Source: Planctomycetales bacterium (GTDB lineage Bacteria; Planctomycetota; SBBH01). From it: a DNA stretch of 12,203 nt. The stretch is taken from positions 1 through 12,203 of the forward strand of contig SBBH01000204.1 of assembly GCA_005239795.1 (NCBI GenBank), written 5' to 3'. A program made the position numbers and the translations under genes. Positions 6,137-12,069 of the stretch are shown piece after piece. Position 1 is the first letter of the stretch. Each line of letters opens with the position of its first letter. The notes under the pieces were generated by a model that searched no databases, had not been told where the DNA came from, and worked only from the letters and a program-made list of their open reading frames with translations.

Positions 6137-6333
6137 ATCTCAAGGAAGTTCTATCACAAACGAAACACTCCGACAAATTTTCAACCGAACCGAAGCTTAT
6201 TAGGCTATGTCTTTCGATCGGTGCTGCCATTCCTCGCGTTCTATTTTCAGGATCGTCTCCCGGCTCGGCGGGATCGCGCACCGACTTCCAGTGGCCTCGG
6301 GAAGCGAACGCAGCCGCCATCTCGCCGGAATAT
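6137..6333. other. Gap between vapB and the CPBP-like gene
   Basis: Nearly 200 bp without a convincing gene; the part next to vapB is relatively A+T-rich. It presumably holds the vapBC promoter: TTGTCG followed after 16 nt by TAGAAC on the minus strand (about 6147-6174) is the best pair I see, and it is weak. No repeat array or clear terminator for the upstream gene is seen. Confidence 0.35.
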
Positions 6334-7005
6334 TTATATAGGCGGGAAGAGCACCTGTCGATTGATAAGGAGCATCAAGAGGTTCGCCGCCCCGTGCAGG
6401 GGGACGGTCGCCAAAATCGACCCGCGCCAGGCGAAAAGCGCGACGAAAAGCGTCCCGCCGACAGCCGGCGGCAGGAGGGACTGCCATCCCCCTTGCCAAT
6501 GGAGAAGGGCGTAGGGGAGGACGACGACGGCGCTCGCCGCCACGGCATTCCAGCGGCGCCTGGCCACGGGAAAACAGATCCCCCAGAAAAAGAGATCCTC
6601 CGCCACGGGCCCCACGACTCCCATGACAAGTGCCACGACCCAGAGAGAGATCGGGCCGCCAAAAGGCCGGACGCGCAGTCCCAGCGCCGTAAAGAGATCG
6701 ATCCCCTTCATCTGCAGGACCGCCTCGCGTGCCCCGATCGCCGCCCCCCCCAGAAGAAGCACCGCGGCCAACCCCGCGGTCAGATCCCCGCGCCAACGCG
6801 CGATCGACAACCCCACCGCCGCCGGAGCGCGCCCGTACATCCGGAACGCCATCAGAAGAATCGCCGCCACCTGAGCCAAGCGGCAGAGCCCCGTCCCCCA
6901 GATCCCCGCGGTGATCACATACCAAGGGAAGCGCGCCATGAAGATCCAAAACGTCTCCAAGACCAGGACCGCTGCCGCGATCTGGAGGAATTCGTCAAGC
7001 GACAA
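6334..7005 (-). CDS. CPBP/CAAX-protease-like membrane protein with degenerate first motif
   Basis: A polytopic membrane protein, about 223 residues from the proposed TTG start (7005-7003; GAGG lies 5 nt upstream). Hydrophobic segments lie near residues 6-24, 28-54, 74-92, 119-135, 153-169, 179-196 and 198-215. The C-terminal half follows the CPBP intramembrane protease pattern. The segment PVAEDLFFWG (133-142) stands where EELFFRG is usual, followed by an FxxxH-like YALLH (165-169) and HGAAN (204-208). So the EExxxR motif reads E136-D137-xxx-W141, with Glu to Asp and Arg to Trp. It may be altered in activity or non-catalytic. The frame is open further upstream, to 7116, but that part reads through a seven-base repeat array and into the aldehyde dehydrogenase, so it is unlikely to be protein. 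The biological role is unknown. Confidence 0.75.
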   Translation of the reverse strand: MSLDEFLQIAAAVLVLETFWIFMARFPWYVITAGIWGTGLCRLAQVAAILLMAFRMYGRAPAAVGLSIARWRGDLTAGLAAVLLLGGAAIGAREAVLQMKGIDLFTALGLRVRPFGGPISLWVVALVMGVVGPVAEDLFFWGICFPVARRRWNAVAASAVVVLPYALLHWQGGWQSLLPPAVGGTLFVALFAWRGSILATVPLHGAANLLMLLINRQVLFPPI

Positions 7006-7024
7006 GGGCGCCTCGCCCGCCGAC

Positions 7025-7052
7025 CCGTGACGCGTGACGCGTGACGCGTGAC
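7025..7052. repeat. Heptanucleotide array (CGTGAC type) after the aldehyde dehydrogenase
   Basis: Four seven-base units on the plus strand: CCGTGAC, GCGTGAC, GCGTGAC, GCGTGAC. The array abuts the dehydrogenase stop codon (7053-7055) and lies 20 nt upstream of the proposed TTG start of the membrane protein. It is in opposite orientation to the array at 8524-8551 on the other side of the same gene. Confidence 0.9.
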
Positions 7053-8510
7053 TCAAGTCAGGCTGACCCAAACGCTTTTCAGTTGGGTATAATGCTCGAT
7101 CGCGGAGGCGCCGCACTCGCGGCCGAAGCCGCTCTGCTTATATCCCCCGAAGGGGAGCGCGTTGTCGTACAGGTTGTAGGCGTTCACCCAGACGGTGCCA
7201 GCCTTCAGGCGTCGGGCGATCGTGTGGGCCTTCTTGACATCCTTCGTCCAGACGGCGGCGGCCAAGCCGTAGACCGTGGCGTTCGCCTTCGCCGCGGCGT
7301 CTTCCGCGTCCTTGAAGGGGATCGTGGCCAGGACCGGCCCAAAAATCTCCTCGCGGGCGATCCGCATGTCGTTCGCGACACCGTCGAAGACGGTGGGCTT
7401 GACGAAGTACCCCTTGCCGCCGACATCAAACCGCTTGCCGCCGGCAACGAGCTTGGCCCCTTCCTTCTTCCCCGCCTCCACATAGGAGAGGACCGTCTCC
7501 ATCTGTTTTTTGGAGACGAGCGCCCCCAACCGGGTCTTGGGATGCATGGGGTCGGCCGGGACGAGCTTTGCGACGCGATCGACGAGCTTGGCCATGAACT
7601 CGTCATGGATTTTTTCTTCCACGAGGAGGCGGCTCCCGGCCGCGCAGACCTCCCCCTTGCCGTAGAAGATGCCGTTCGTGGCGCCGCGCACGGCCGCTTC
7701 CAGGTCGGCATCCGCGAGAACGATATTGGGGGACTTCCCGCCGAGCTCCAGGGTCACGCGCTTCAGGGAGTCGGCGGCATCTTTCATCAACTGGACGCCG
7801 GTCTTCGTCTCACCGGTGAAGGCGATCTTGTCGATCCCGGGATGGCGGACCATGGCCCCTCCCACCTCCAAGCCGAAGCCGGTCAGAACATTCAGGACGC
7901 CGGGGGGGAGCCCCGCCTCCTGGCTGATCTCCGCGAAACGCAAGGCGGTGAGAGGCGTGAGCGATGCCGGCTTCCAGACGATGGTGTTGCCGGCGGCCAG
8001 CGCCGGCGCCACCTTCCAGATCCCGAGCATGAGCGGGAAGTTCCACGGCGTGATCGCCCCCACGACCCCCAAGGGCTCCCTCAGCGTATAGGTGAAGGCG
8101 TCGGGGGCCGTCGGGATCGTCTCGCCGTGGATCTTGGTAGCCCACCCCGCGAAATAGAAGAGGCATTCGGCGCTGTGCGGGATGTCGACGTACTGCGACT
8201 CAAAAATCGGCTTGCCGTTATGCGCCGTCTCGAGGACCGCGACATCCCCCTCGTTGTATTTCAAGAGAAGCTCTCCCAGCTTCCAGATCAGTTTCGCCCG
8301 ATCCTTCGCGGCCATCTTGGCCCAGGGACCTTCCTCGAGCGCCTTGCGGGCGGCCGCGACCGCGCGATCGACATCGGCCGCGCCGGCGGAGGCGACCTTG
8401 GCGATGACCTCTTCCGTGGCGGGATTCACAACGTCGAAGCTCTTTCCGGTCGACGGCGGCGTCCACTGGCCATCGATGAAGAGATCAGTCTTGGGCAGTC
8501 TTAAGCTCAT
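7053..8510 (-). CDS. NAD(P)-dependent aldehyde dehydrogenase
   Basis: A soluble enzyme of the ALDH superfamily, oxidising an aldehyde to its acid with NAD(P)+. All key residues are visible: PWN with N157 (oxyanion), K180 in VWKPAS (cofactor), E255 in LELGGKSPN (general base) and C289 in GEVCAAGSR (nucleophile). EEIFGP and the NPFGG-like PFGGYKQSG near the C-terminus complete the pattern. The length of 485 residues is normal. The cofactor-loop motif reads FTGETKTG where FTGSTEVG is common, which may affect coenzyme preference. The ATG at 8510-8508 has AAAGG 6 nt upstream, so I prefer it to the GTG at 8528, which lies inside a repeat array. The nearest relatives seem to be betaine, phenylacetaldehyde or retinal-type ALDHs, but the substrate is open. 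It probably shares a transcript with the hydratase upstream. Confidence 0.93.
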   Translation of the reverse strand: MSLRLPKTDLFIDGQWTPPSTGKSFDVVNPATEEVIAKVASAGAADVDRAVAAARKALEEGPWAKMAAKDRAKLIWKLGELLLKYNEGDVAVLETAHNGKPIFESQYVDIPHSAECLFYFAGWATKIHGETIPTAPDAFTYTLREPLGVVGAITPWNFPLMLGIWKVAPALAAGNTIVWKPASLTPLTALRFAEISQEAGLPPGVLNVLTGFGLEVGGAMVRHPGIDKIAFTGETKTGVQLMKDAADSLKRVTLELGGKSPNIVLADADLEAAVRGATNGIFYGKGEVCAAGSRLLVEEKIHDEFMAKLVDRVAKLVPADPMHPKTRLGALVSKKQMETVLSYVEAGKKEGAKLVAGGKRFDVGGKGYFVKPTVFDGVANDMRIAREEIFGPVLATIPFKDAEDAAAKANATVYGLAAAVWTKDVKKAHTIARRLKAGTVWVNAYNLYDNALPFGGYKQSGFGRECGASAIEHYTQLKSVWVSLT

Positions 8511-8523
8511 TTGCTGCCTTTCC

Positions 8524-8551
8524 GTCACGTGTCACGAGACACGCGTCACGA
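8524..8551. repeat. Heptanucleotide array upstream of the aldehyde dehydrogenase
   Basis: Four seven-base units on the plus strand: GTCACGT, GTCACGA, GACACGC, GTCACGA, which is CGTGAC orientation on the minus strand. It begins 3 nt upstream of the dehydrogenase ribosome-binding site. It is inverted relative to the array at 8575-8602, 23 nt away, and the two can pair in the transcript. Confidence 0.9.
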
Positions 8552-8574
8552 GAAAGGTATTTGTCTTTTTTTTC

Positions 8575-8602
8575 TCATGACTCATGGCCCATGACTCATG
8601 AC
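8575..8602. repeat. Heptanucleotide array (TCATGAC type) after the enoyl-CoA hydratase
   Basis: Four seven-base units on the plus strand: TCATGAC, TCATGGC, CCATGAC, TCATGAC. It starts 3 nt beyond the hydratase stop (8606-8608). On the minus strand it reads GTCATGA-like and is complementary, with G-U wobbles at a fixed position in each unit, to the array at 8524-8551. The 23-nt gap between them contains a run of eight A on the transcribed strand. Confidence 0.9.
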
Positions 8603-8605
8603 TTT

Positions 8606-9400
8606 TCATTGCCCTTTAAAGGCTGCCTTCTGCTTCTCCACGTACGCCTTGAGCCCAATCTTGGCGTCCTCGCTCTGGAAGAGCTGTTGCTGGAGCTCCC
8701 GCTCGATCGCCAAGGCGCTCTCGAAGGGGACTTCTGCCCCCGACTGGACAGAGCGCTTGATGAGCCCCACTGCCTTCGAGGCGCGCCCCGGCGGGATGAA
8801 CGACCGCGCGTACTCGTAGAGCTTGGGCCAAAAATTTTCGGCCTCGAAGACAGCGTTCACGATCCCCAGCTCCTGCGCCTCCTCGAACTCGAGGAGCCGC
8901 CCCGTGGTCATGAGCTCGATCGCCTTCGATTTCCCCACGATCCTCACAAGCCTCTGCGTGCCGCCGGTTCCCGGAAGGACGCCCAGGTTGATCTCCGGGA
9001 GCCCCGTCTTGCCGGCCCCCTTCTTGGCGATCCGCAGGTCCGCCGCCATCGCGATCTCGAGCCCGCCGCCCACCGTGTGGCCGTTCAGGGCCGCGATCAC
9101 GAGCTTGGGGGTCTGCTCGAGGCGGTTCAAGGTCTCGTTGGCGTGCAGACAGAAAAAGTATTTGAAGCGCGGCGTGACTTCGGACAGCATCTTGATGTTG
9201 GCGCCGGCGGAAAAGAACTTGTCGCCGTTCCCCCGGAGGACGATCACATGCACCGAGTCGTCCATCCGGGCGGTGAGGATCGCCTCGTCCAACTGCCGAT
9301 TCATTTCGTAGGTGTAGGTGTTGGCCGGGGGGTCGCACATCTCGATTGTCCCAACGCCCCCCTCGGCCGAGTAGTTCACCAGTTTGCGATCAGAGGCCAT
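8606..9400 (-). CDS. Enoyl-CoA hydratase/isomerase (crotonase family)
   Basis: A 264-residue crotonase-fold enzyme, most likely hydrating trans-2-enoyl-CoA to 3-hydroxyacyl-CoA in beta-oxidation or a related acyl-CoA pathway. The oxyanion-hole segments are FFSAGANIKML (62-72) and GHTVGGGLE (107-115). The two catalytic glutamates of hydratases are both present: E115 in GGGLE and E136 in GLPEINLG. This favours hydratase over family members that lack one. PGTGGTQRL (143-151) is also typical. The ATG at 9398-9400 has AAAGGAG about 7 nt upstream, and a sigma70-like promoter lies 48-76 bp before it. The aldehyde dehydrogenase follows about 95 bp downstream, across two inverted repeat arrays. The crotonase family is functionally broad, so the specific substrate is not assigned. 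Confidence 0.92.
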   Translation of the reverse strand: MASDRKLVNYSAEGGVGTIEMCDPPANTYTYEMNRQLDEAILTARMDDSVHVIVLRGNGDKFFSAGANIKMLSEVTPRFKYFFCLHANETLNRLEQTPKLVIAALNGHTVGGGLEIAMAADLRIAKKGAGKTGLPEINLGVLPGTGGTQRLVRIVGKSKAIELMTTGRLLEFEEAQELGIVNAVFEAENFWPKLYEYARSFIPPGRASKAVGLIKRSVQSGAEVPFESALAIERELQQQLFQSEDAKIGLKAYVEKQKAAFKGQ

Positions 9401-9447
9401 CTCCCGCTCCTTTCTTTATTTGATCCGCACTCCGCAACGAGAGGGGG

Positions 9448-9476
9448 ATTCTAGCCCTGCGTGTCGGCAAAGGCAA
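9448..9476 (-). promoter_or_regulatory. Sigma70-type promoter for the hydratase-dehydrogenase transcript
   Basis: On the minus strand, TTGCCT (9476-9471) is followed after exactly 17 nt by TAGAAT (9453-9448), four and five matches to the -35 and -10 consensus. Transcription would begin near 9441, giving a leader of about 40 nt that ends in the strong AAAGGAG ribosome site. It lies in the only gap between the nucleotidyltransferase and the hydratase. Confidence 0.6.
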
Positions 9477-9495
9477 CGCGCCATCGGCGCCCCCT

Positions 9496-9984
9496 TTATC
9501 GAGGGCAAGGGCGCTGAAGCCGCGCCAGATACTCCAGGTCCTCGCGGTCGCGCGGGGTGTCGCGCATCCGCTTGAGAAGCGCCAGATCCGCAAGCGAGGG
9601 GAGCGGGATCTTCAGGGGATCTCCTTTGGCGGAGGCGATGACCTTCCGCCGGTAGGCCCTCTTGAAATCCACGGTTTTCCCATCGAGATTCGTGAACGAC
9701 CGCACCTTGAAGACGTCCACTTTCAAGAGGCTCCCGAACGCCGAAAAGAACGGTCGGGCCGCCACCTCGGAGGCTTTCCGCGGGGCATCCAATCCCGCCT
9801 CCGCCGCCTGGTGCAGGAATTTTTCCACGTTGGCGGCCCCCGGGTCGATCCAGATGTCGTAATCCATCGTTTGCAAAGGAACTCCGTAGTGGATGAGGGC
9901 CTGGCGGCCGATCATGAGCCAGCGCACGCGCGCCCGGTTGATCTCCTTGAAAAAAACGGCGGGATCGACCGCGTCAGGCTCCAC
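9496..9984 (-). CDS. Short nucleotidyltransferase (pol-beta/AbiEii-like superfamily), candidate toxin
   Basis: A 162-residue protein of the pol-beta nucleotidyltransferase superfamily. MIGRQALIHYGVPLQ (24-38) stands in the position of the GGxA..hG nucleotide-binding helix, with Gly-Arg for the usual Gly-Gly/Ser. The metal-binding acidic residues are D41 and D43 in TMDYDIWID, and a third candidate is D89 in KVDVF. The C-terminal PSLADLALLKRMRDTPRDREDLEYL pattern resembles families near AbiEii and small 'nucleotidyltransferase of unknown function' groups. The GTG at 9984-9982 has an excellent GAGGAGG 5 nt upstream and overlaps the regulator gene by 11 nt. Pairing with an XRE protein suggests a toxin-antitoxin-like unit, where such enzymes typically modify tRNA or protein. 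The target cannot be told from sequence. Confidence 0.8.
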   Translation of the reverse strand: MEPDAVDPAVFFKEINRARVRWLMIGRQALIHYGVPLQTMDYDIWIDPGAANVEKFLHQAAEAGLDAPRKASEVAARPFFSAFGSLLKVDVFKVRSFTNLDGKTVDFKRAYRRKVIASAKGDPLKIPLPSLADLALLKRMRDTPRDREDLEYLARLQRPCPR

Positions 9985-10327
9985 GTCGCCTCCTCACCGT
10001 GCTCACGCGGACGCGAGCCACGAAGCGCCGGTGCGCCTCGGCGGCGCGCAAGCGCTGGGTGGGCGTCAGCGAGCCAAACCAAGCCAGATTCTGAGCGCGC
10101 AACTCCTCCTCCGAGGGAAGCCCTTCCCCCGGCTCCGGCCCTTTCAGAAACTTCCAGAGGGGAACATTCAGCACATCCGCCAGGGCTTGAAGACTTCGAA
10201 GCGTGGGATTGCGCTTTCCACGCGCGTAGTCGGAGACGACGGGCAGGGCGATCCCCGCGCGGCGGGCCAGCGCCGTCAATGTGAGCCCCTTGACGTCGCA
10301 CCAGGAGCGGACCGGGATGGCCACCAT
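9974..10327 (-). CDS. XRE-family helix-turn-helix regulator, candidate antitoxin
   Basis: A 117-residue DNA-binding protein. Residues about 15-55 hold a Cro/CI-type helix-turn-helix (LTALARRAGIALPVVSDYARGKRNPTL..LQALADVL). The C-terminal half is charged, with FGSLTPTQRLRAAEAHRRFVARVR (about 84-107) and a basic end, perhaps contacting the partner enzyme. The ATG at 10325-10327 has no Shine-Dalgarno; the sequence before it is nearly pure A+T and forms a promoter whose start would fall on the ATG itself. The downstream nucleotidyltransferase overlaps by 11 nt. Autoregulation through the palindrome within the promoter is the natural expectation for this family, but is inferred. Confidence 0.88.
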   Translation of the reverse strand: MVAIPVRSWCDVKGLTLTALARRAGIALPVVSDYARGKRNPTLRSLQALADVLNVPLWKFLKGPEPGEGLPSEEELRAQNLAWFGSLTPTQRLRAAEAHRRFVARVRVSTVRRRRGA

Positions 10328-10333
10328 GAAATA

Positions 10334-10361
10334 ATATTAACTTAAAAATTAAATTTATCAA
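10334..10361 (-). promoter_or_regulatory. Promoter with embedded palindrome; transcript predicted leaderless
   Basis: On the minus strand, TTGATA (10361-10356) and TAATAT (10339-10334) are spaced by 16 nt, four and five matches to consensus. Six bases (TATTTC) then separate the -10 from the XRE ATG, so +1 would be the A of the ATG. The spacer is an imperfect palindrome, AACTTAA-AAA-TTAAATT on the plus strand (10339-10355; six of seven arm bases pair), well placed as an operator for the XRE protein. Confidence 0.6.
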
Positions 10362-10396
10362 CTGCCAGAGATCGATCAGTGAGTTTCGCGCGAATC

Positions 10397-11146
10397 CTAC
10401 GCCACTTGCTTCTTTTCGAGCTTCCAGAGGGCCCCGGTGAGCGCCTCGCACGCCCCGGGGGAAAGTTCGGCGAGGGGATAGGCCTTGAGATAGGCCAGCG
10501 TCGTCTGGTCCCCGTTCTGGCCGAGCATCCGGAGCGCCGCCGTCCGGACGGAGGGCTCCGGATCAGCCTCCGCCATTTCCATCAGGCGCTCTCGCGCGCG
10601 GGGCGTGTCCTGCGTCCCCAAAAGCCCGGCCCCTCCCTTCCGCTCGTCGAGGTCGGCCGAACGGGTCATCGCATAGGCGCGTTCGGCGAGCGCCTCGTCA
10701 ATCACAAGCCGATGCGAAGATTCAAGGAACGGAAGGGCCCGCAGGGCCAGATGCCGCTCCTCCTGGTGGATCGGCCCCCCCTCGAGAAGCTCCCCCAAAA
10801 ACTGCCCTGCCTCGGGACCGCCGCAGCGCAGGGCCAGGAGCAGGGCCGCCTTGCGCGACTCTTCGCGCCGGGCGGCATAGAACCGGCAGATCATCTCATG
10901 GGCCGCAAGGGGGTTGGCGCCCGCGATGCGCCGGGTCACTTCCGACATCGCCTGATCTTCGGCCTCGGCGCCGGCGGACGGCCCCCCCGCCTCGACCACG
11001 CGGGCGGAAAACGCCCCGGCGGCATGCAGATCCCGGTCGCGCTGGCGCCGGCGGGCCCGACCTCCGGCCGATGCGTCGCCCGCATCGATCCCGAGTTGGC
11101 GTCGGAGCTTCCCGAAAACATCCAGGGGGCGCTTTCCAATTCTCAT
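10397..11146 (-). CDS. HEAT-repeat-like protein, copy 1 of a tandem pair
   Basis: A 249-residue protein of unknown function. The first ~65 residues are low-complexity, rich in Arg, Ala and Gly, and likely disordered. From about residue 67 on, the sequence is all-helical with HEAT/PBS-lyase-like units; the clearest is PSVRTAALRMLGQNGDQTTLAYLKAYP (near 200-226). Such solenoids bind proteins or act as scaffolds. There is no signal peptide, membrane segment or catalytic motif. The ATG at 11144-11146 is preceded by AAAAGGAG about 8 nt away. The next gene upstream (11308-12069) is a paralog: over 59 residues beginning at DERKG, 33 are identical by eye. About 160 bp of hairpin-rich DNA separate the two. 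The function cannot be assigned. Confidence 0.82.
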   Translation of the reverse strand: MRIGKRPLDVFGKLRRQLGIDAGDASAGGRARRRQRDRDLHAAGAFSARVVEAGGPSAGAEAEDQAMSEVTRRIAGANPLAAHEMICRFYAARREESRKAALLLALRCGGPEAGQFLGELLEGGPIHQEERHLALRALPFLESSHRLVIDEALAERAYAMTRSADLDERKGGAGLLGTQDTPRARERLMEMAEADPEPSVRTAALRMLGQNGDQTTLAYLKAYPLAELSPGACEALTGALWKLEKKQVA

Positions 11147-11192
11147 GGCCTCGGTCTCCTTTTAGTATACTTGGCCAGCCGCGCGATTGACT

Positions 11193-11304
11193 GAAGATTA
11201 CTCTTCGGCGCACACCTGTCTAAAAAATTTTGGGGAAATTTTGAAGCCCGTAGGACACGGGGGATGCGGACTTTACAGCCTTCGCCCTACATCATAAAGT
11301 CCGC
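11193..11304 (-). other. Run of four hairpins between the HEAT-like paralogs
   Basis: Within 112 bp there are four separate inverted repeats. GCGGACTTTA/TAAAGTCCGC is a perfect 10-bp stem with a 19-nt loop (11266-11304). CCCGT/ACGGG has loop AGGAC (11247-11261). AAAATTT/AAATTTT is at 11224-11242. GAAGA/TCTTC (11193-11206) has a four-base loop that reads GTAA, a GNRA tetraloop, in the minus-strand transcript. The largest starts 4 bases after the stop of the upstream gene. The second is followed on the transcribed strand by T-rich sequence, so part may act as a terminator; the rest could be the leader of the downstream gene or a dispersed palindromic repeat. Confidence 0.6.
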
Positions 11305-11307
11305 CGC

Positions 11308-12069
11308 TCATTCCTCTTGGGGAGAGCCGTCCCCCAGCCTGCGGGCCAGTTGAGCAATCGCGTCCTCGAGAGCCCCCTGGACCCAATACTCCTGGGCAAA
11401 ATCCTCCCGGGGATAGGCCTCAAGATAGGTCAAGGTCGAGCGGTCTCCGGCGCGCCCAAGGGCCCGGATCGCGGCGGCGCGGACCCAACTGTCCGCGTCG
11501 CGGTCGGCCAGATTCATCAGGACCACGCGCGCCTGGGCGTCGTCCTGCGTCGCGAGGATCCCCGCCGCCCCCTTGCGTTCGTCGGGCTCGCTCGACGCGC
11601 TCAAGCGGTAGGCGGCGTCGACCGTTGCGGAATCGACCGGAAGCCCTCCCGCCGACGGGATCCCCGGAAGCGAACGGAGCACCAGGAGACGCTCCTCGGC
11701 AGAGAGCCCTTCCGCCTCCCCGTTGACGATCTTCCCCATGAAGGCGGCCGCGTCACTCCCTCCCGCCTCGATCGCGAGGAAGAGCGCCGCGAGGCGGCGC
11801 TCCCCCTCGGAAGCGCGAAACTCCTCCACGAAAGAGGCCGCCAGCTCCGGCCCGGGGGGCCCCAGTATCTCCTCACGCCCCCGCTCCATCATGGGGCCCC
11901 TGAAGGGATCACGCATCGACAGGCGCGCCTCGAGGATGTCCCGGGCGCGTTGTATTCTTTTGTCCTCCGCGGACTCCATGGAAGCGCCGGGCGCCTCGGC
12001 GCTCTTCGGAAGGCTCGGCTCGCCCGACGCGCTCGGCCCAGGAGACGGCGGCCTGAGATGACCGTTCAA
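11308..12069 (-). CDS. HEAT-repeat-like protein, copy 2 of a tandem pair (start uncertain)
   Basis: At least 253 residues, of unknown function. Residues about 75-245 align along their length with the downstream paralog, including ERRLAALFLAIEAGGSDAAAF, EERLLVLRSLP and the best-conserved DERKGAAGILATQD...WVRAAAIRALGRAGDRSTLTYLEAYP. The pattern is of short helical HEAT-like repeats. The N-terminus is Pro/Ser/Gly-rich. The TTG at 12069 is only the first usable start downstream of the edge: the same frame stays open to the window end (12203) with a Ser/Ala/Pro-rich stretch, so the gene may begin outside the window. The ATG at 11979 is another option but has a poor ribosome site. A signal-peptide-like segment occurs in a different frame at 12190-12137. 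The helical domain is secure; the start is not. Confidence 0.75.
   Translation of the reverse strand: MNGHLRPPSPGPSASGEPSLPKSAEAPGASMESAEDKRIQRARDILEARLSMRDPFRGPMMERGREEILGPPGPELAASFVEEFRASEGERRLAALFLAIEAGGSDAAAFMGKIVNGEAEGLSAEERLLVLRSLPGIPSAGGLPVDSATVDAAYRLSASSEPDERKGAAGILATQDDAQARVVLMNLADRDADSWVRAAAIRALGRAGDRSTLTYLEAYPREDFAQEYWVQGALEDAIAQLARRLGDGSPQEE

Noticed and set aside
6129..6320. 63-codon minus-strand frame between vapB and the CPBP-like gene
   Set aside because: It overlaps the vapB start, has no ribosome site or recognisable pattern, and its composition is not protein-like.
11164..11169. TATACT as -10 box for HEAT-like copy 1
   Set aside because: The predicted start would fall inside or after the AAAAGGAG ribosome site, and no -35 is seen at 16-18 nt.
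11193..11304. c-di-GMP (GEMM) riboswitch upstream of HEAT-like copy 1
   Set aside because: The conserved GEMM core and tetraloop-receptor sequences were not recognisable on the transcribed strand.
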